Assembly (NCBI GenBank): GCA_037046615.1
Contig: JBAOHD010000017.1
Span: 186,001-250,000 of the forward strand
Reading direction: 5' to 3'
Length of the DNA stretch: 64,000 nucleotides
From: Phosphoribacter sp037046615
Lineage (GTDB): Bacteria > Actinomycetota > Actinomycetes > Actinomycetales > Dermatophilaceae
A program made the translations under genes and the position numbers. The notes below the pieces were generated by a model, which saw only the letters and a list, made by a program, of their open reading frames with translations, was not told the origin of the DNA and did no database searches. Of the stretch, positions 8,557 through 16,896 are shown piece by piece (positions within the stretch are counted from its first letter, which is position 1; every line of letters starts with the position of its first letter).

Positions 8557-8996
8557 TGTCTGATGCAGTCCTGGACGAGCGCGGCAACCGCCCCGGTCGT
8601 CGTCTTGATGGCCACCTGCTGGTTGGTCGTGCGTTCGGTGCTCGGAGGGACGGTGACCTGAGCGCTGCCGACGAGCGCCTTCTTGAGGTTTTGGGCGTGG
8701 ACGGTGCACACGACCGTGACGCTGGGGGGCTTGGTGACGTCGAAGCTGATCGTCGTCGTCCGCTCATCGACGACCTTGAATCCGACGACGGTCGCGGTGA
8801 CCTGCTCGTCGGCGACCGACAGGACCCGCCAGGAGGCGAAGGCCGCGGCGACCACGAGGAAGGCGACACCGACGAGCCACCACCGCAGGACCCGGCCGCG
8901 GGGCAGCCGCGGACGAGCGGCCAGATCAGCGGCCTCCTCGTCGGCCAGCACGTCCCACTCGGCCTCGGGGCCGTCGGTCGGTGTCGGGCTCGCCAT
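8553..8996 (-). CDS. DUF4307 membrane protein
   Basis: The 147 residues comprise an acidic cytoplasmic N-terminus, one helix at about 38-58 (WWLVGVAFLVVAAAFASW) and an extracellular beta-rich domain with two cysteines (VVCTVHAQNL and VQDCIRQ) that could form a disulphide. DUF4307 proteins are common next to mca and greA in actinobacteria; their function is not known. A GGAAGG ribosome site precedes the ATG. It is divergent from mca, and its stop overlaps the MutL-like start. Confidence 0.88.
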   Translation of the reverse strand: MASPTPTDGPEAEWDVLADEEAADLAARPRLPRGRVLRWWLVGVAFLVVAAAFASWRVLSVADEQVTATVVGFKVVDERTTTISFDVTKPPSVTVVCTVHAQNLKKALVGSAQVTVPPSTERTTNQQVAIKTTTGAVAALVQDCIRQ

Positions 8997-9089
8997 GCGT
9001 GAAGACCTTCCCTGTCAAGATGCGATGATTGTTCAACCGTAGTGCTGCGTCAGGCCGCACCACGCCGGACGTGAGGACGAGATCAGCGT

Positions 9090-10076
9090 ATGCCGCGCCC
9101 GCTCAACCCCAGCCATGAGGGCTACCGCCTTCTCGCGGTCCACGCGCACCCCGACGACGAGTCGAGCAAGGGTGCGGCGACGACGGCTCACTACGTGGCC
9201 GAGGGTGCGCGGGTGTGTGTCGTGTCATGCACGGGCGGCGAGCGCGGGGATGTCCTCAACGAACGACTCAAGGACGACATCCACATCCTGCGCGACATCG
9301 CCCAGGTCCGTCGCGACGAGATGGCTGCCGCTGCAGCGGTGCTCGGCTGTGAGCACGTGTGGCTCGGCTTCATGGATTCTGGCCTGCCGGAGGGGGATCC
9401 GCTGCCGCCCCTGCCGGACGGGTGTTTCGCGCTCGAACCCCTCGAGGTGACGACCGAGGCCCTCGTGCGGGTCATCCGAGAGTTCCGTCCCCACGTGATG
9501 ACGACCTACGACGAGCTCGGGGGATACCCCCACCCCGACCACATCATGACCCACACCGTCTCGATGTCGGCCTTCCTCGCGGCCGGTGACCCCACGGCAT
9601 ACCCCCATGCCGGTCCTGCGTGGCAGCCGCTGAAGCTCTACTACAACCAGTCCCACTCGGGCGGCCGGATCCAGGCGTTCCACTCGGCCATGCTCGCCGA
9701 AGGTATCGAGTCCCCGTATGCCGAGTGGGTCGCTGCCATCGACAAGCGCCCGAAGCGCACGATCACGACCCGCGTGCCGTGCTCGGACTACTTCGAGGTG
9801 CGCGACCGGGCCTTGCTCGCCCACGCCACCCAGGTCGATCCGGACGGCTGGTGGTTCCGGATGCCGCGCGAGCTCGAGGCCCGCGTCTGGCCGACGGAAG
9901 ACTTCGAGGCGGCGATCTCCTACGTCCCCGTCGATCCGATCGAGGATGATCTCTTCGCTGGGTTGCCGTCCGTCGCAGACGCCGACGCCTTGGCGCAGCG
10001 GCCCGGCCTCGGCCAGTCCACGCCGACCTACGACGGTCGGATCACCCACCCGACCCCATCACAGGAAGCAAGCTGA
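9090..10076 (+). CDS. mca: Mycothiol S-conjugate amidase Mca
   Basis: Mca cleaves mycothiol-toxin conjugates into a mercapturic acid, which is exported, and GlcN-inositol, which is recycled. The PIG-L/LmbE fold is marked by the zinc-binding HAHPDDESSKGA at 18-29 and YPHPDHIMTH. The 328 residues and the region EFRPHVMTTYDELGGYPHPD match Mca rather than the shorter MshB deacetylase. The presence of Mca implies that the organism makes mycothiol, a trait limited to Actinomycetota. A small membrane-protein gene follows after one base. One GTATGCCG octamer overlaps the start codon. Confidence 0.93.
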   Translation: MPRPLNPSHEGYRLLAVHAHPDDESSKGAATTAHYVAEGARVCVVSCTGGERGDVLNERLKDDIHILRDIAQVRRDEMAAAAAVLGCEHVWLGFMDSGLPEGDPLPPLPDGCFALEPLEVTTEALVRVIREFRPHVMTTYDELGGYPHPDHIMTHTVSMSAFLAAGDPTAYPHAGPAWQPLKLYYNQSHSGGRIQAFHSAMLAEGIESPYAEWVAAIDKRPKRTITTRVPCSDYFEVRDRALLAHATQVDPDGWWFRMPRELEARVWPTEDFEAAISYVPVDPIEDDLFAGLPSVADADALAQRPGLGQSTPTYDGRITHPTPSQEAS

Positions 10077-10077
10077 C

Positions 10078-10311
10078 ATGACCGCTCCGTCGAGCACGAT
10101 CGGCCCCGGCCTCGGCGCCTTCATCGCGATGTTCGTCCTCGCTGTGGCGTTGTTCTTCCTCATGCGCAACATGAATGCCCGGATGCGCCGGATGTCCTAC
10201 CGCGAGCGCGACCGGCTCGCTGCGCTCGAGGCCGAGGAGGCCGCCAAGGCGGCCCGGGACGTCCGCCGACGGAGGCAATGCTCGACCCTGACGTGCGTCG
10301 ACGTGCGCTGA
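10078..10311 (+). CDS. Small single-pass membrane protein downstream of mca
   Basis: This 77-residue gene starts one base after the mca stop, so it is translated with mca. It has one helix (GAFIAMFVLAVALFFLMRNMN, residues 13-33, split here) followed by a basic, then Ala/Glu-rich cytoplasmic coil RERDRLAALEAEEAAKAARD. Small proteins of this shape often follow mca in actinobacteria, without known function. The last codons and the stop lie inside a 10-bp tandem repeat, so the C-terminal CSTLTCVDVR may be recent. Confidence 0.7.
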   Translation: MTAPSSTIGPGLGAFIAMFVLAVALFFLMRNMNARMRRMSYRERDRLAALEAEEAAKAARDVRRRRQCSTLTCVDVR

Positions 10312-10330
10312 CGTGCGCTGACGTGGGCCC
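10291..10330. repeat. 10-bp tandem repeat, four units
   Basis: ACGTGCGTCG, ACGTGCGCTG, ACGTGCGCTG and ACGTGGGCCC follow each other without gaps. The array covers the end of the small membrane-protein gene and ends in a perfect 12-bp palindrome, CGTGGGCCCACG (10322-10333). Confidence 0.8.
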
Positions 10331-10337
10331 ACGGGCG

Positions 10338-10356
10338 CTGACCCGCTGAGGGTCAG
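10338..10356. terminator. Bidirectional hairpin between convergent genes
   Basis: CTGACCC, loop GCTGA, GGGTCAG is a perfect 7-bp stem between the end of the mca transcript and the end of the haemolysin III gene. No U-tract follows, as is usual in GC-rich actinobacteria. Confidence 0.55.
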
Positions 10357-11033
10357 GCGGCGGTGGTCACCGCTGCCGCCGCGAGGCTCACTGCCGCGAA
10401 GTGGGCCACGAAGGCGCCGACGGTGAACGCGTGGAAGATCTCGTGGAAGCCGAACCACCGGGGCCACGGGTTGGGGCGCTTCGTGCCGTAGACAACGGCC
10501 CCGAGGGTGTAGAGCACCCCACCCAGGACGACGAGTGCCATGAGCACGGGCCCGCCGCCGGCCAGGAGTGGCTGGAAGAAGAACACCGCCACCCAGCCCA
10601 GCGCGACATAGATCGGCGTCGAGAGCCAGCGGGGAGCCTCAACCCAGAAGACCCGGAAGAGGACTCCGCCGAGAGCGCCGCCCCAGACGATGAGCAGGAG
10701 TTGTCGGGCCTGGTCGGCCGGCAGGAGGCACAGGGCGAAGGGTGTGTAGGACCCGGCGATGATGACGAAGATGTTGGAGTGGTCGAGTCGTTTGAGGACG
10801 CCGTGGACGCGAGCCGACCATTGGCCCCGGTGATAGATGGCCGACGTGCCGAAGAGCAGCGCCGCGCTGAGCGTGAAGACGAGGGCACCGATCCGGGCGC
10901 GGCCATCCGGTGCCAAGGCGGTGAGCGTCAGGCCGCCCACGAGGGCCACCGGGAAGGTGATCGCGTGGAGCCAGCCGCGCAGCCGGGGCTTGCGCGGCGG
11001 GGCAGCGGTCGGGGTCGTCGAGCAGGAAGACAT
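10353..11033 (-). CDS. Haemolysin III / PAQR-family membrane protein
   Basis: The 226-residue seven-helix protein carries the PAQR zinc-site motifs in order: AIYHRGQW, RLDHSNIFVIIAGSYTPF and, near the C-terminus, GFHEIFHAFTV with a final HFAAV. Related proteins (YqfA, Trh) sit in the inner membrane and may have hydrolase or lipid-homeostasis roles; true haemolysin activity is doubtful. I chose the ATG at 11033 (MSSCSTTPTAAPPRKPR); an upstream GTG cannot be excluded. A strong inverted repeat lies immediately upstream and probably regulates it. Confidence 0.88.
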   Translation of the reverse strand: MSSCSTTPTAAPPRKPRLRGWLHAITFPVALVGGLTLTALAPDGRARIGALVFTLSAALLFGTSAIYHRGQWSARVHGVLKRLDHSNIFVIIAGSYTPFALCLLPADQARQLLLIVWGGALGGVLFRVFWVEAPRWLSTPIYVALGWVAVFFFQPLLAGGGPVLMALVVLGGVLYTLGAVVYGTKRPNPWPRWFGFHEIFHAFTVGAFVAHFAAVSLAAAAVTTAA

Positions 11034-11042
11034 GACCACAGC

Positions 11043-11078
11043 GTAACCTACGGTTGCGTAGCTTACGGAACCGTAACC
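11043..11078. promoter_or_regulatory. Nested palindromic operator between the haemolysin III gene and uppS
   Basis: ACGGTT (11050-11055) and AACCGT (11069-11074) form the outer arms, and CGTA-GCT-TACG (11057-11067) is nested inside. GTAACC is directly repeated at both ends (11043-11048, 11073-11078). The layout suggests a dimeric TetR-like regulator. It lies 10 bases before the haemolysin III start. Confidence 0.55.
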
Positions 11079-11177
11079 CCGGACCGTGAGGCGCGGCATA
11101 CGCGAGGAAAGTGGCGCGGCGGGGAGGAGTAGCCTGAGGCGCCACGACCAGCGTCGCGCGACACACCCGCGAAAACC

Positions 11178-11954
11178 GTGGAGGGGATGGGCTTGGCTCT
11201 CGACGATCTGCTCTACGGCCTGTATGAAAAGCGCCTCGCCCGCGGCATCGATCGCCGCGCCGCGCCGCGTCACGTCGGCGTCATGCTCGATGGCAACCGG
11301 CGTTGGGCCAAGGCCAACGGCTTCGACACTGCCGACGGCCACCAAGCCGGCGCTGACAAGATCCAGGATTTGCTGACGTGGTGCGAGGACGCAGGAGTCG
11401 AGCTCGTCACCCTGTGGCTGCTGTCGACCGACAACCTCGACCGCGACGCCCGCGAACTCGAACCCCTCCTGCGGATCATCGAACGCGCGGTGTCCGATCT
11501 CGCCGAGCGGCACCGCTGGCGCCTGCATCCCATCGGCGCGCTGGAACTCCTGCCTCCCGAGACGGCTGCCGTCCTGCGGGCTGCCGAAGACGACACTGAC
11601 GACGTGCGCGGGATGGCGGTCAATATCGCCGTTGGCTACGGTGGCCGCCGCGAGATCGCCGACGCCGTGCGCCACCTGCTCATCGAGCATGCCGCCCGCG
11701 GGACGCCGATCGAGGTCATCGCCAAGAACGTCAGTGTCGAGGAGATCGCCTCACACCTTTACACCCGTGGCCAGCCAGACCCCGACCTCGTCATCCGGAC
11801 GTCGGGCGAGCAACGCCTCGGGGGCTTCCTGCTGTGGCAGAGCGCCAAGAGTGAGTTCTACTTCTGTGAGGCCTACTGGCCGGACTTCCGGCGGGTCGAC
11901 TTCCTCCGCGCGCTGCGCTCCTACGCCGACCGCGAGCGCCGCTTCGGCCGCTGA
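11178..11954 (+). CDS. uppS: (2Z)-isoprenyl diphosphate synthase (UppS family)
   Basis: The enzyme condenses isopentenyl diphosphate onto an allylic primer to build Z-polyprenyl carriers for cell-wall synthesis. HVGVMLDGNRRWAK (catalytic Asp), LWLLSTDNLDRD and the C-terminal DLVIRTSGEQRLGGFLLWQS are family signatures. The N-terminal LLYGLYEKRLARGID and 258 residues resemble the mycobacterial short-chain enzyme Rv1086 as much as the long-chain one, so chain length is uncertain. The start may be the GTG at 11178 or the ATG at 11187. A TAGCCT -10-like element lies at 11128-11133. Confidence 0.92.
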   Translation: MEGMGLALDDLLYGLYEKRLARGIDRRAAPRHVGVMLDGNRRWAKANGFDTADGHQAGADKIQDLLTWCEDAGVELVTLWLLSTDNLDRDARELEPLLRIIERAVSDLAERHRWRLHPIGALELLPPETAAVLRAAEDDTDDVRGMAVNIAVGYGGRREIADAVRHLLIEHAARGTPIEVIAKNVSVEEIASHLYTRGQPDPDLVIRTSGEQRLGGFLLWQSAKSEFYFCEAYWPDFRRVDFLRALRSYADRERRFGR

Positions 11955-11977
11955 GAGGCCACGCTCGGCGCTCCCGC

Positions 11978-14571
11978 TCAGCGGTGACGGGGGTGTTTCT
12001 TCTTCGAAGCCTTGGCCGCCTTGGCCGGTGCGTGGCCCGCGCCGGCGGACTCGCTGCCGTTGACCCCGGGCTCGTCGGAGAGCTCCGGCAGCTCCGACCG
12101 CTGCCGCTTCCGCGACTGGTGCCAGGGGCGGACGGGACGACGGGCTCGGGGCGGCCGAGACGGACGGTGTGTCGGTGGACGCCGCGTCGAGGCTGCGCTG
12201 TCCCTCCGCTGGCGTCCACGGAGGGCGCCGACGCGGCCGGCTCTTCCAGCCCGTCGGCGGAGCTATCAGCGACCGTCGGCCGGAGTTGATCCGTCGCCGG
12301 CCGCGTCATCCTCCAGACGGCGGGGTGACCGGCGCTGGCTCCTGCACCGGGTCGGTGTCGGCGCTGTCCTCCGTCGGGCCGACGGAAGACCGCCTGGAAC
12401 GGTCGCTTGAGGAGAGTGGCGGCATCGGGGCGGCCCGTGGGGTGCTCTGAGGTGACCGAGCCGGGAATGTCGCGGGTCTTGCCGAGCTCGTCCGTCTCGG
12501 CGGACACGGCGGCCGCAGCCGCAGCCGCAGCCGCAGCCGCTTCTTCGGCGATCGCGGCCTGCTGCGCTGCCACGGCCGTCGGGACGAGTTCGGGGACGCT
12601 CAAGGTCGAGAGGTTTTCCGGGCCACCCCACTCGGGGGCGATGACCTCGGGCTCGGGTTCGGCCGGGAGGTCTGGGGCGGCATACGGATTGAGTGCTGCC
12701 CACTGGATGTAGGCCTCTTCGGCGACGGGGAGCGTGGGGAAGAGCATCTCGACCCCGATGAGCTCCACGAGCCCAGCCTTGTCCAGGGCAAGGCGCAGAT
12801 CATTCTTGACGCGCGCGAGGCCGAGGCGCACGCCGCGTGCGGCCAGGTCGCGATGCAACTGGCGCAGGCCGTCGGCGGCGGTGATGTCGATCTCGACGTT
12901 GGCTTCGACGTTGAGGAGGAACCAGCGCGCTGGCGTGTCCGGGAAGGCGTCGTTTTCCTGCTGGACGACGGTGAGGGCGCGGCGTTGCAGGTCACCGGCA
13001 TTGGCGAAGAAGAGCGGGGCGTCATAGCGGTAGACGATGAGCCCGGGGAGGGTCTCGGCGTTGGGGTAGTCGGCGACGTCGTGCATGCCAGCCAGCCCGG
13101 GGATCCGCCCGAGGACGCCGTCGTGGGGACGTGCGAGGCGCTGAGCCATCTCCAGGACGCTCAAGGCGATGGCGATGCCGACGCCGGCGAGGATGCCGAA
13201 GAGGATCGTGCCGATGCAGCCGGCCGCAGCGAGCATGAGCTCGCGACGCCGGAACCGAGCCAGGCGCCGCATCTCCTTCCAGGACACGAGCTTGCTCGCG
13301 GCATAGAAGACCACCGCGCCGAGCGACGCCTGCGGGAGGTTGCGCACGAGCGGCCCGGCGACGAAGAGCACGACGATGATGAGGGCGGCCGCGACGAGGG
13401 AGTAGAGCTGCGTCCGGGCGCCAGCGGCGAGGGCGAGAGCGGTCCGTGAGGCAGACGAGGACACGGGGTAGCCGCCCATGAGGCCGACCGCGATGTGCGC
13501 GCCGCCGAGCGCGACGAGTTCCTGCTGGGCGTCGACCGTGTTGACGTCCGGGTCTTCGTCGGGGTCGGCAGGTGCGGGGAATCCCCGAGCGATGAGGGTG
13601 TTGTCGCCGTAGGCGACGATGGCGACGCCGATGCCGGCGACGAGGAGGCCCTCGATCTCCGGCCAGGTGACCGCCGGGAACGAAATGCCGGGCAGTCCCT
13701 GGGGGACTTCGCCGACGACCTTGACCCCTTGAGCTTGCAGATCCATGAACGTGCTGGCGATGGTCGCGGCCGCGACGGCGATGAGTGGGGCCGGCCACCG
13801 CGGCTTGATGAGGTGGACGATGACGAGCAGCCCGAGGGTCGCCGCAGCGACGATGAGGGTCGTGAGGTGGGTGTCCTTGACGACCGTGAGGAACGCCTGG
13901 ACCTGTTCGACGATGCTCTCGCCGTGGACCTTCGTGCCCGTCACCTTCCCGAGCTGGCCGACCACCATGAGGCAGGCCCCGCCGGCGAGGTAGCCCACGA
14001 GCAACGGCTGAGAGAGCAACTCGGCGATGACCCCGAGACGAAAGAGCCGGGCGACGAAACACCACAGGGCGACGATGAGGCTCAGGGCCGCCGCGAGCTG
14101 GACCGCTTTGTCGGGGTCGCCCATCGCCATGGGTGCGATGGCTGTGCCGGCCATCAGGGCAACGGTCGACTCCGGGCCGACCGACAGCATGCGCGACTTG
14201 CCCATGACGGCATACACGAGCAGGGCCGGGAGGGTGGTCCACAGGCCGACGACCGGGGGGACGCCGACGATCGCGCAGTAGGCCATCACCTGAGGGACAA
14301 GGTATGCCGTCACGGCGATCCCGGCGAAGATGTCGGGCCGCAGCCAGTGGCGGCGGTAATGCTCAAGCGTCGTCAGGCCGGGAGTGGTCGCCTTGAACGC
14401 CGTGAGCAGGACGTTGTCGCGAGGTGGCGTGGTCTGGTAGGCGATCGACGGCCGGCGCTCCGGCGGGACCGCGCCAAGGGGGAGCGGCGCAGGCGTGATG
14501 GCGTGTGCAGCGTCCGCGTCCTGCCCCTTGTGCTTCCCCACGAGTTCTCCTTCTGGCAAGCGCATGTTCAC
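11978..14571 (-). CDS. SulP-family anion transporter with STAS domain; C-terminal tail frameshifted
   Basis: The protein has about 12 helices (residues about 70-480) with the SulP signature in ITAYLVPQVMAYCAIVGVPP and GLWTTLPALLVYAVMG, followed by a STAS domain (about 495-640; FANAGDLQRRAL and NVEIDITAADGLRQLH). SulP members import sulfate, bicarbonate or dicarboxylates; the substrate here is unknown. A long low-complexity tail follows, with poly-Ala and Pro-rich segments. In the tail the frame changes at least once between 12400 and 12130. The frame that ends at 11978 gives WHQSRKRQRSELPELSDEPG and a basic AKAAKASKKKHPRHR terminus, which is more plausible than the frame running on into uppS. 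Confidence 0.85.
12514..12540. repeat. Hexanucleotide microsatellite in the sulP tail
   Basis: GCAGCC is repeated four and a half times and encodes part of a run of eleven alanines after EE in the SulP cytoplasmic tail. Six-base units keep the frame, so copy-number change would alter only linker length. Confidence 0.8.
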
Positions 14572-14665
14572 GGCGCAGTCATCAATGCCGCCCCACGCTA
14601 CTCCCTGCGGTCATCATGACGTTTTGCGGTCCGCCGGTGGCCGTGGTTTGCTTGATCCTGCATAT

Positions 14666-14710
14666 CTCGGATTGATAACGCTGGGATTGAAATCGCCCGG
14701 ATTGAAACCC
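14666..14710. promoter_or_regulatory. Three tandem 15-bp repeats between sulP and the lysozyme-like gene
   Basis: CTCGGATTGATAACG, CTGGGATTGAAATCG and CCCGGATTGAAACCC are contiguous and share GGATTGA at an exact 15-bp period. The sequence is AT-richer than its surroundings and sits in the divergent promoter region, 95 bases from the sulP start. It resembles an iteron-type operator; no binding protein is known to me. The remaining 14572-14735 shows no gene. Confidence 0.65.
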
Positions 14711-14735
14711 CTCCACGCGTTGCGCTCTGGGACGC

Positions 14736-15605
14736 ATGCGGGAGCGATCTGGGGGATCGCGGGGGAAGTCAAGACACGTCGGCCGGTGGGCCGACTCCAC
14801 AGGACAAGGCAGGGTTGGCGTGGGTGCTGAGTATGTCGGTCGACACCGGCGAGAGGTGTCGGCGACCGGAGCTCCAGCGATCCCGCGGCCTTCGATACCG
14901 GCCGAGAGTGGGTCAGCGACCACCTGGCCGGCGCCCCGGCGTCGTTTCCGGCGTCCTCTTGTCCATGCTGGCCTGAGCACCGCGCTGGCCGCCGCTGCCG
15001 TCTTGGGTTACCTCTCCGCAGCACCCATCCCGCTCCAGTCCTCTCCCGACGGCGCTGTCGCGATGGATCTCCCGCACATGACCCTGGCGACCGAGGTGAT
15101 CAGCGAAGGCGCCCTCGATACCGCGCTCATAGACCGGGAGTTTGCCCAGGGACGGGTCGCGACGACCGCCCGTGCCCACGCGCTCTCCTCGGCTGCCGCC
15201 GCTGCGGCAGCGGCCGAGCAGGCCCGACTGGAAACCGAGCGTCGAGCCGAGGCCGAACGGGTGGCCCGCGACGCGCACCGCGCTGCGATCCTCGCCAATG
15301 CCCAGAAGGACCCCAAGGCGGTCGCTCGGGCGATGGTCGCCGACCGAGGCTGGAACGACGCCCAGTTCCAGTGCCTGGTCAAGCTGTGGCAGAAGGAAAG
15401 CAACTGGACCTACACCGCCCGCAACCGTTCGTCGGGCGCCTACGGCATACCCCAATCGCTGCCAGGCTCGAAGATGGCCTCCGCTGGGGCCGACTGGCAG
15501 ACCAACCCCGCGACCCAAATCAGGTGGGGGCTGGGATACATCGCGGCCCGCTACGGCACCCCGTGCAGCGCGTGGGGACATTCCCAACGGGTCAACTGGT
15601 ACTGA
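14736..15605 (+). CDS. Secreted or anchored lysozyme-fold (SLT/resuscitation-like) protein
   Basis: The C-terminal 85 residues match the transglycosylase-like domain seen in actinobacterial peptidoglycan hydrolases: WNDAQFQCLVKLWQKESNWT (with the catalytic-type Glu), YGIPQSLPGSKMASAGADW, WGLGYIAARYGTPCSAW. Before it are one hydrophobic segment (HAGLSTALAAAAVLGYLSAAP) and an Ala/Glu-rich coiled coil (about 145-190). The start is uncertain: this longest form puts 75 residues before the helix, while an in-frame GTG at 14820 puts about 48. Either way the domain is outside the membrane, where it may cleave peptidoglycan during growth. The promoter region with 15-bp repeats is shared with sulP. Confidence 0.75.
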   Translation: MRERSGGSRGKSRHVGRWADSTGQGRVGVGAEYVGRHRREVSATGAPAIPRPSIPAESGSATTWPAPRRRFRRPLVHAGLSTALAAAAVLGYLSAAPIPLQSSPDGAVAMDLPHMTLATEVISEGALDTALIDREFAQGRVATTARAHALSSAAAAAAAAEQARLETERRAEAERVARDAHRAAILANAQKDPKAVARAMVADRGWNDAQFQCLVKLWQKESNWTYTARNRSSGAYGIPQSLPGSKMASAGADWQTNPATQIRWGLGYIAARYGTPCSAWGHSQRVNWY

Positions 15606-15664
15606 CGCTGGGCCACGGGGCGACCTTGCCGCTGGTCGTGATCCTGCGGTGCCTGCTGCTCCAG

Positions 15665-15670
15665 TAGCGT
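15665..15670 (+). promoter_or_regulatory. -10 element for leaderless acyl-CoA dehydrogenase mRNA
   Basis: TAGCGT is followed by six bases (CGGAGG) and then the ATG at 15677, so transcription would start at or next to the start codon. CGGAGG could instead serve as a ribosome site. Confidence 0.4.
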
Positions 15671-15676
15671 CGGAGG

Positions 15677-16864
15677 ATGACCGCTCCATCCCCTGACCTG
15701 GCCGGCATCGACGCCCTCTTCACCGCCGACGAGCTCGCGATCCGCGACTCCGTGCGCACCTTCCTTGACCGGTCGGTGACGCCGCACGTCGCGGGTTGGT
15801 TCGAGGCCGGTGAAATCCCGGACATCCGCGGCCTCGCCCGCGAGATGGGCTCGCTCGGTCTGCTCGGGATGACGATCGACGGTTACGGCTGCGCGGGTCT
15901 GCATCCCACGGCATACGGGCTGGTGTGCGTAGAACTCGAGGCGTGCGACTCCGGCATCCGGTCCCTCGTGTCGGTCCAGAGTTCCCTCGCGATGGCGACG
16001 ATCCACCGGCTCGGCAGCGAGGAGCAGCGGCAGGAGTGGCTGCCGCAGATGGCGACCGGCGAGGCGATCGGGTGCTTCGGGCTGACCGAACCGGACGTCG
16101 GGTCGGACCCGGCAGCGATGCGCACGCGAGCCCGCAAGGACGGTGACGACTGGGTCCTCGACGGTCGCAAGATGTGGATCACCAACGGCTCGGTGGCCTC
16201 CGTCGCGGTCGTGTGGGCACAGGCGGCCGAGGCCGGTGATCCGCGGGGGATCCGTGGTTTCGTCGTCCCGACCTCGACGCCCGGCTTCCAGGCCAACACG
16301 GTCAAGCACAAGATGTCGATGCGGGCCTCGGTCACGAGTGAACTCGTCCTCGATGGGGTGCGCCTGCCAGCCGACGCCATGCTCCCGGGTGCGATCGGGA
16401 TGCGCGGGCCGCTCTCTGCCTTGACCGAGGCACGGTTCGGCATCATCTGGGGCTGCCTCGGCGCAGCGCGGTCGTCGTTCGAGTGCGCGCTGGACTACTC
16501 CCGTGACCGGGTCGCCTTCGGCCGTCCCATCGGCGGCTTCCAGCTCGTCCAGGAGCGCCTCGCCGACATGTATGCCGAGCTGGTCAAGGGATTCCTCCTG
16601 GCCCACCACCTCGGCCGGCTCAAGGACGCCGGCCGCGTGACGCCCGAACAGATCAGCCTCGGCAAGCTCAACAACGTCCGCGAAGCCATCGCGATCTGCC
16701 GCACCGCCCGGACCATCCTCGGCGCCAACGGGATCTCGCTGGAATACCCCGTGATCCGGCACGCCAACAACCTCGAATCGGTGCTGACCTACGAGGGGAC
16801 GGTCGAGATGCACACGCTGCTCATCGGGAAGGCATTGACGGGGCAGGACGCTTTCCGGGGCTGA
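15677..16864 (+). CDS. Acyl-CoA dehydrogenase, glutaryl-CoA dehydrogenase type
   Basis: This is a 395-residue FAD enzyme of fatty-acid or amino-acid breakdown. CFGLTEPDVGSDPAAMRTRA is the FAD/substrate signature, WVLDGRKMWITNGSVA the second, and LTYEGTVEMHTLLIG near the C-terminus carries the glutamate base used by glutaryl-CoA dehydrogenases. SVQSSLAMATIHRLGSEEQR also resembles that subgroup, which decarboxylates glutaryl-CoA to crotonyl-CoA in lysine and tryptophan degradation. No electron-transfer flavoprotein or pathway gene is next to it, so the substrate is inferred. It stands alone between the lysozyme-like gene and the convergent coaA. Confidence 0.88.
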   Translation: MTAPSPDLAGIDALFTADELAIRDSVRTFLDRSVTPHVAGWFEAGEIPDIRGLAREMGSLGLLGMTIDGYGCAGLHPTAYGLVCVELEACDSGIRSLVSVQSSLAMATIHRLGSEEQRQEWLPQMATGEAIGCFGLTEPDVGSDPAAMRTRARKDGDDWVLDGRKMWITNGSVASVAVVWAQAAEAGDPRGIRGFVVPTSTPGFQANTVKHKMSMRASVTSELVLDGVRLPADAMLPGAIGMRGPLSALTEARFGIIWGCLGAARSSFECALDYSRDRVAFGRPIGGFQLVQERLADMYAELVKGFLLAHHLGRLKDAGRVTPEQISLGKLNNVREAIAICRTARTILGANGISLEYPVIRHANNLESVLTYEGTVEMHTLLIGKALTGQDAFRG

Positions 16865-16896
16865 CCCCGACTGTTGACGGCGCCGGTCTCAGACTC

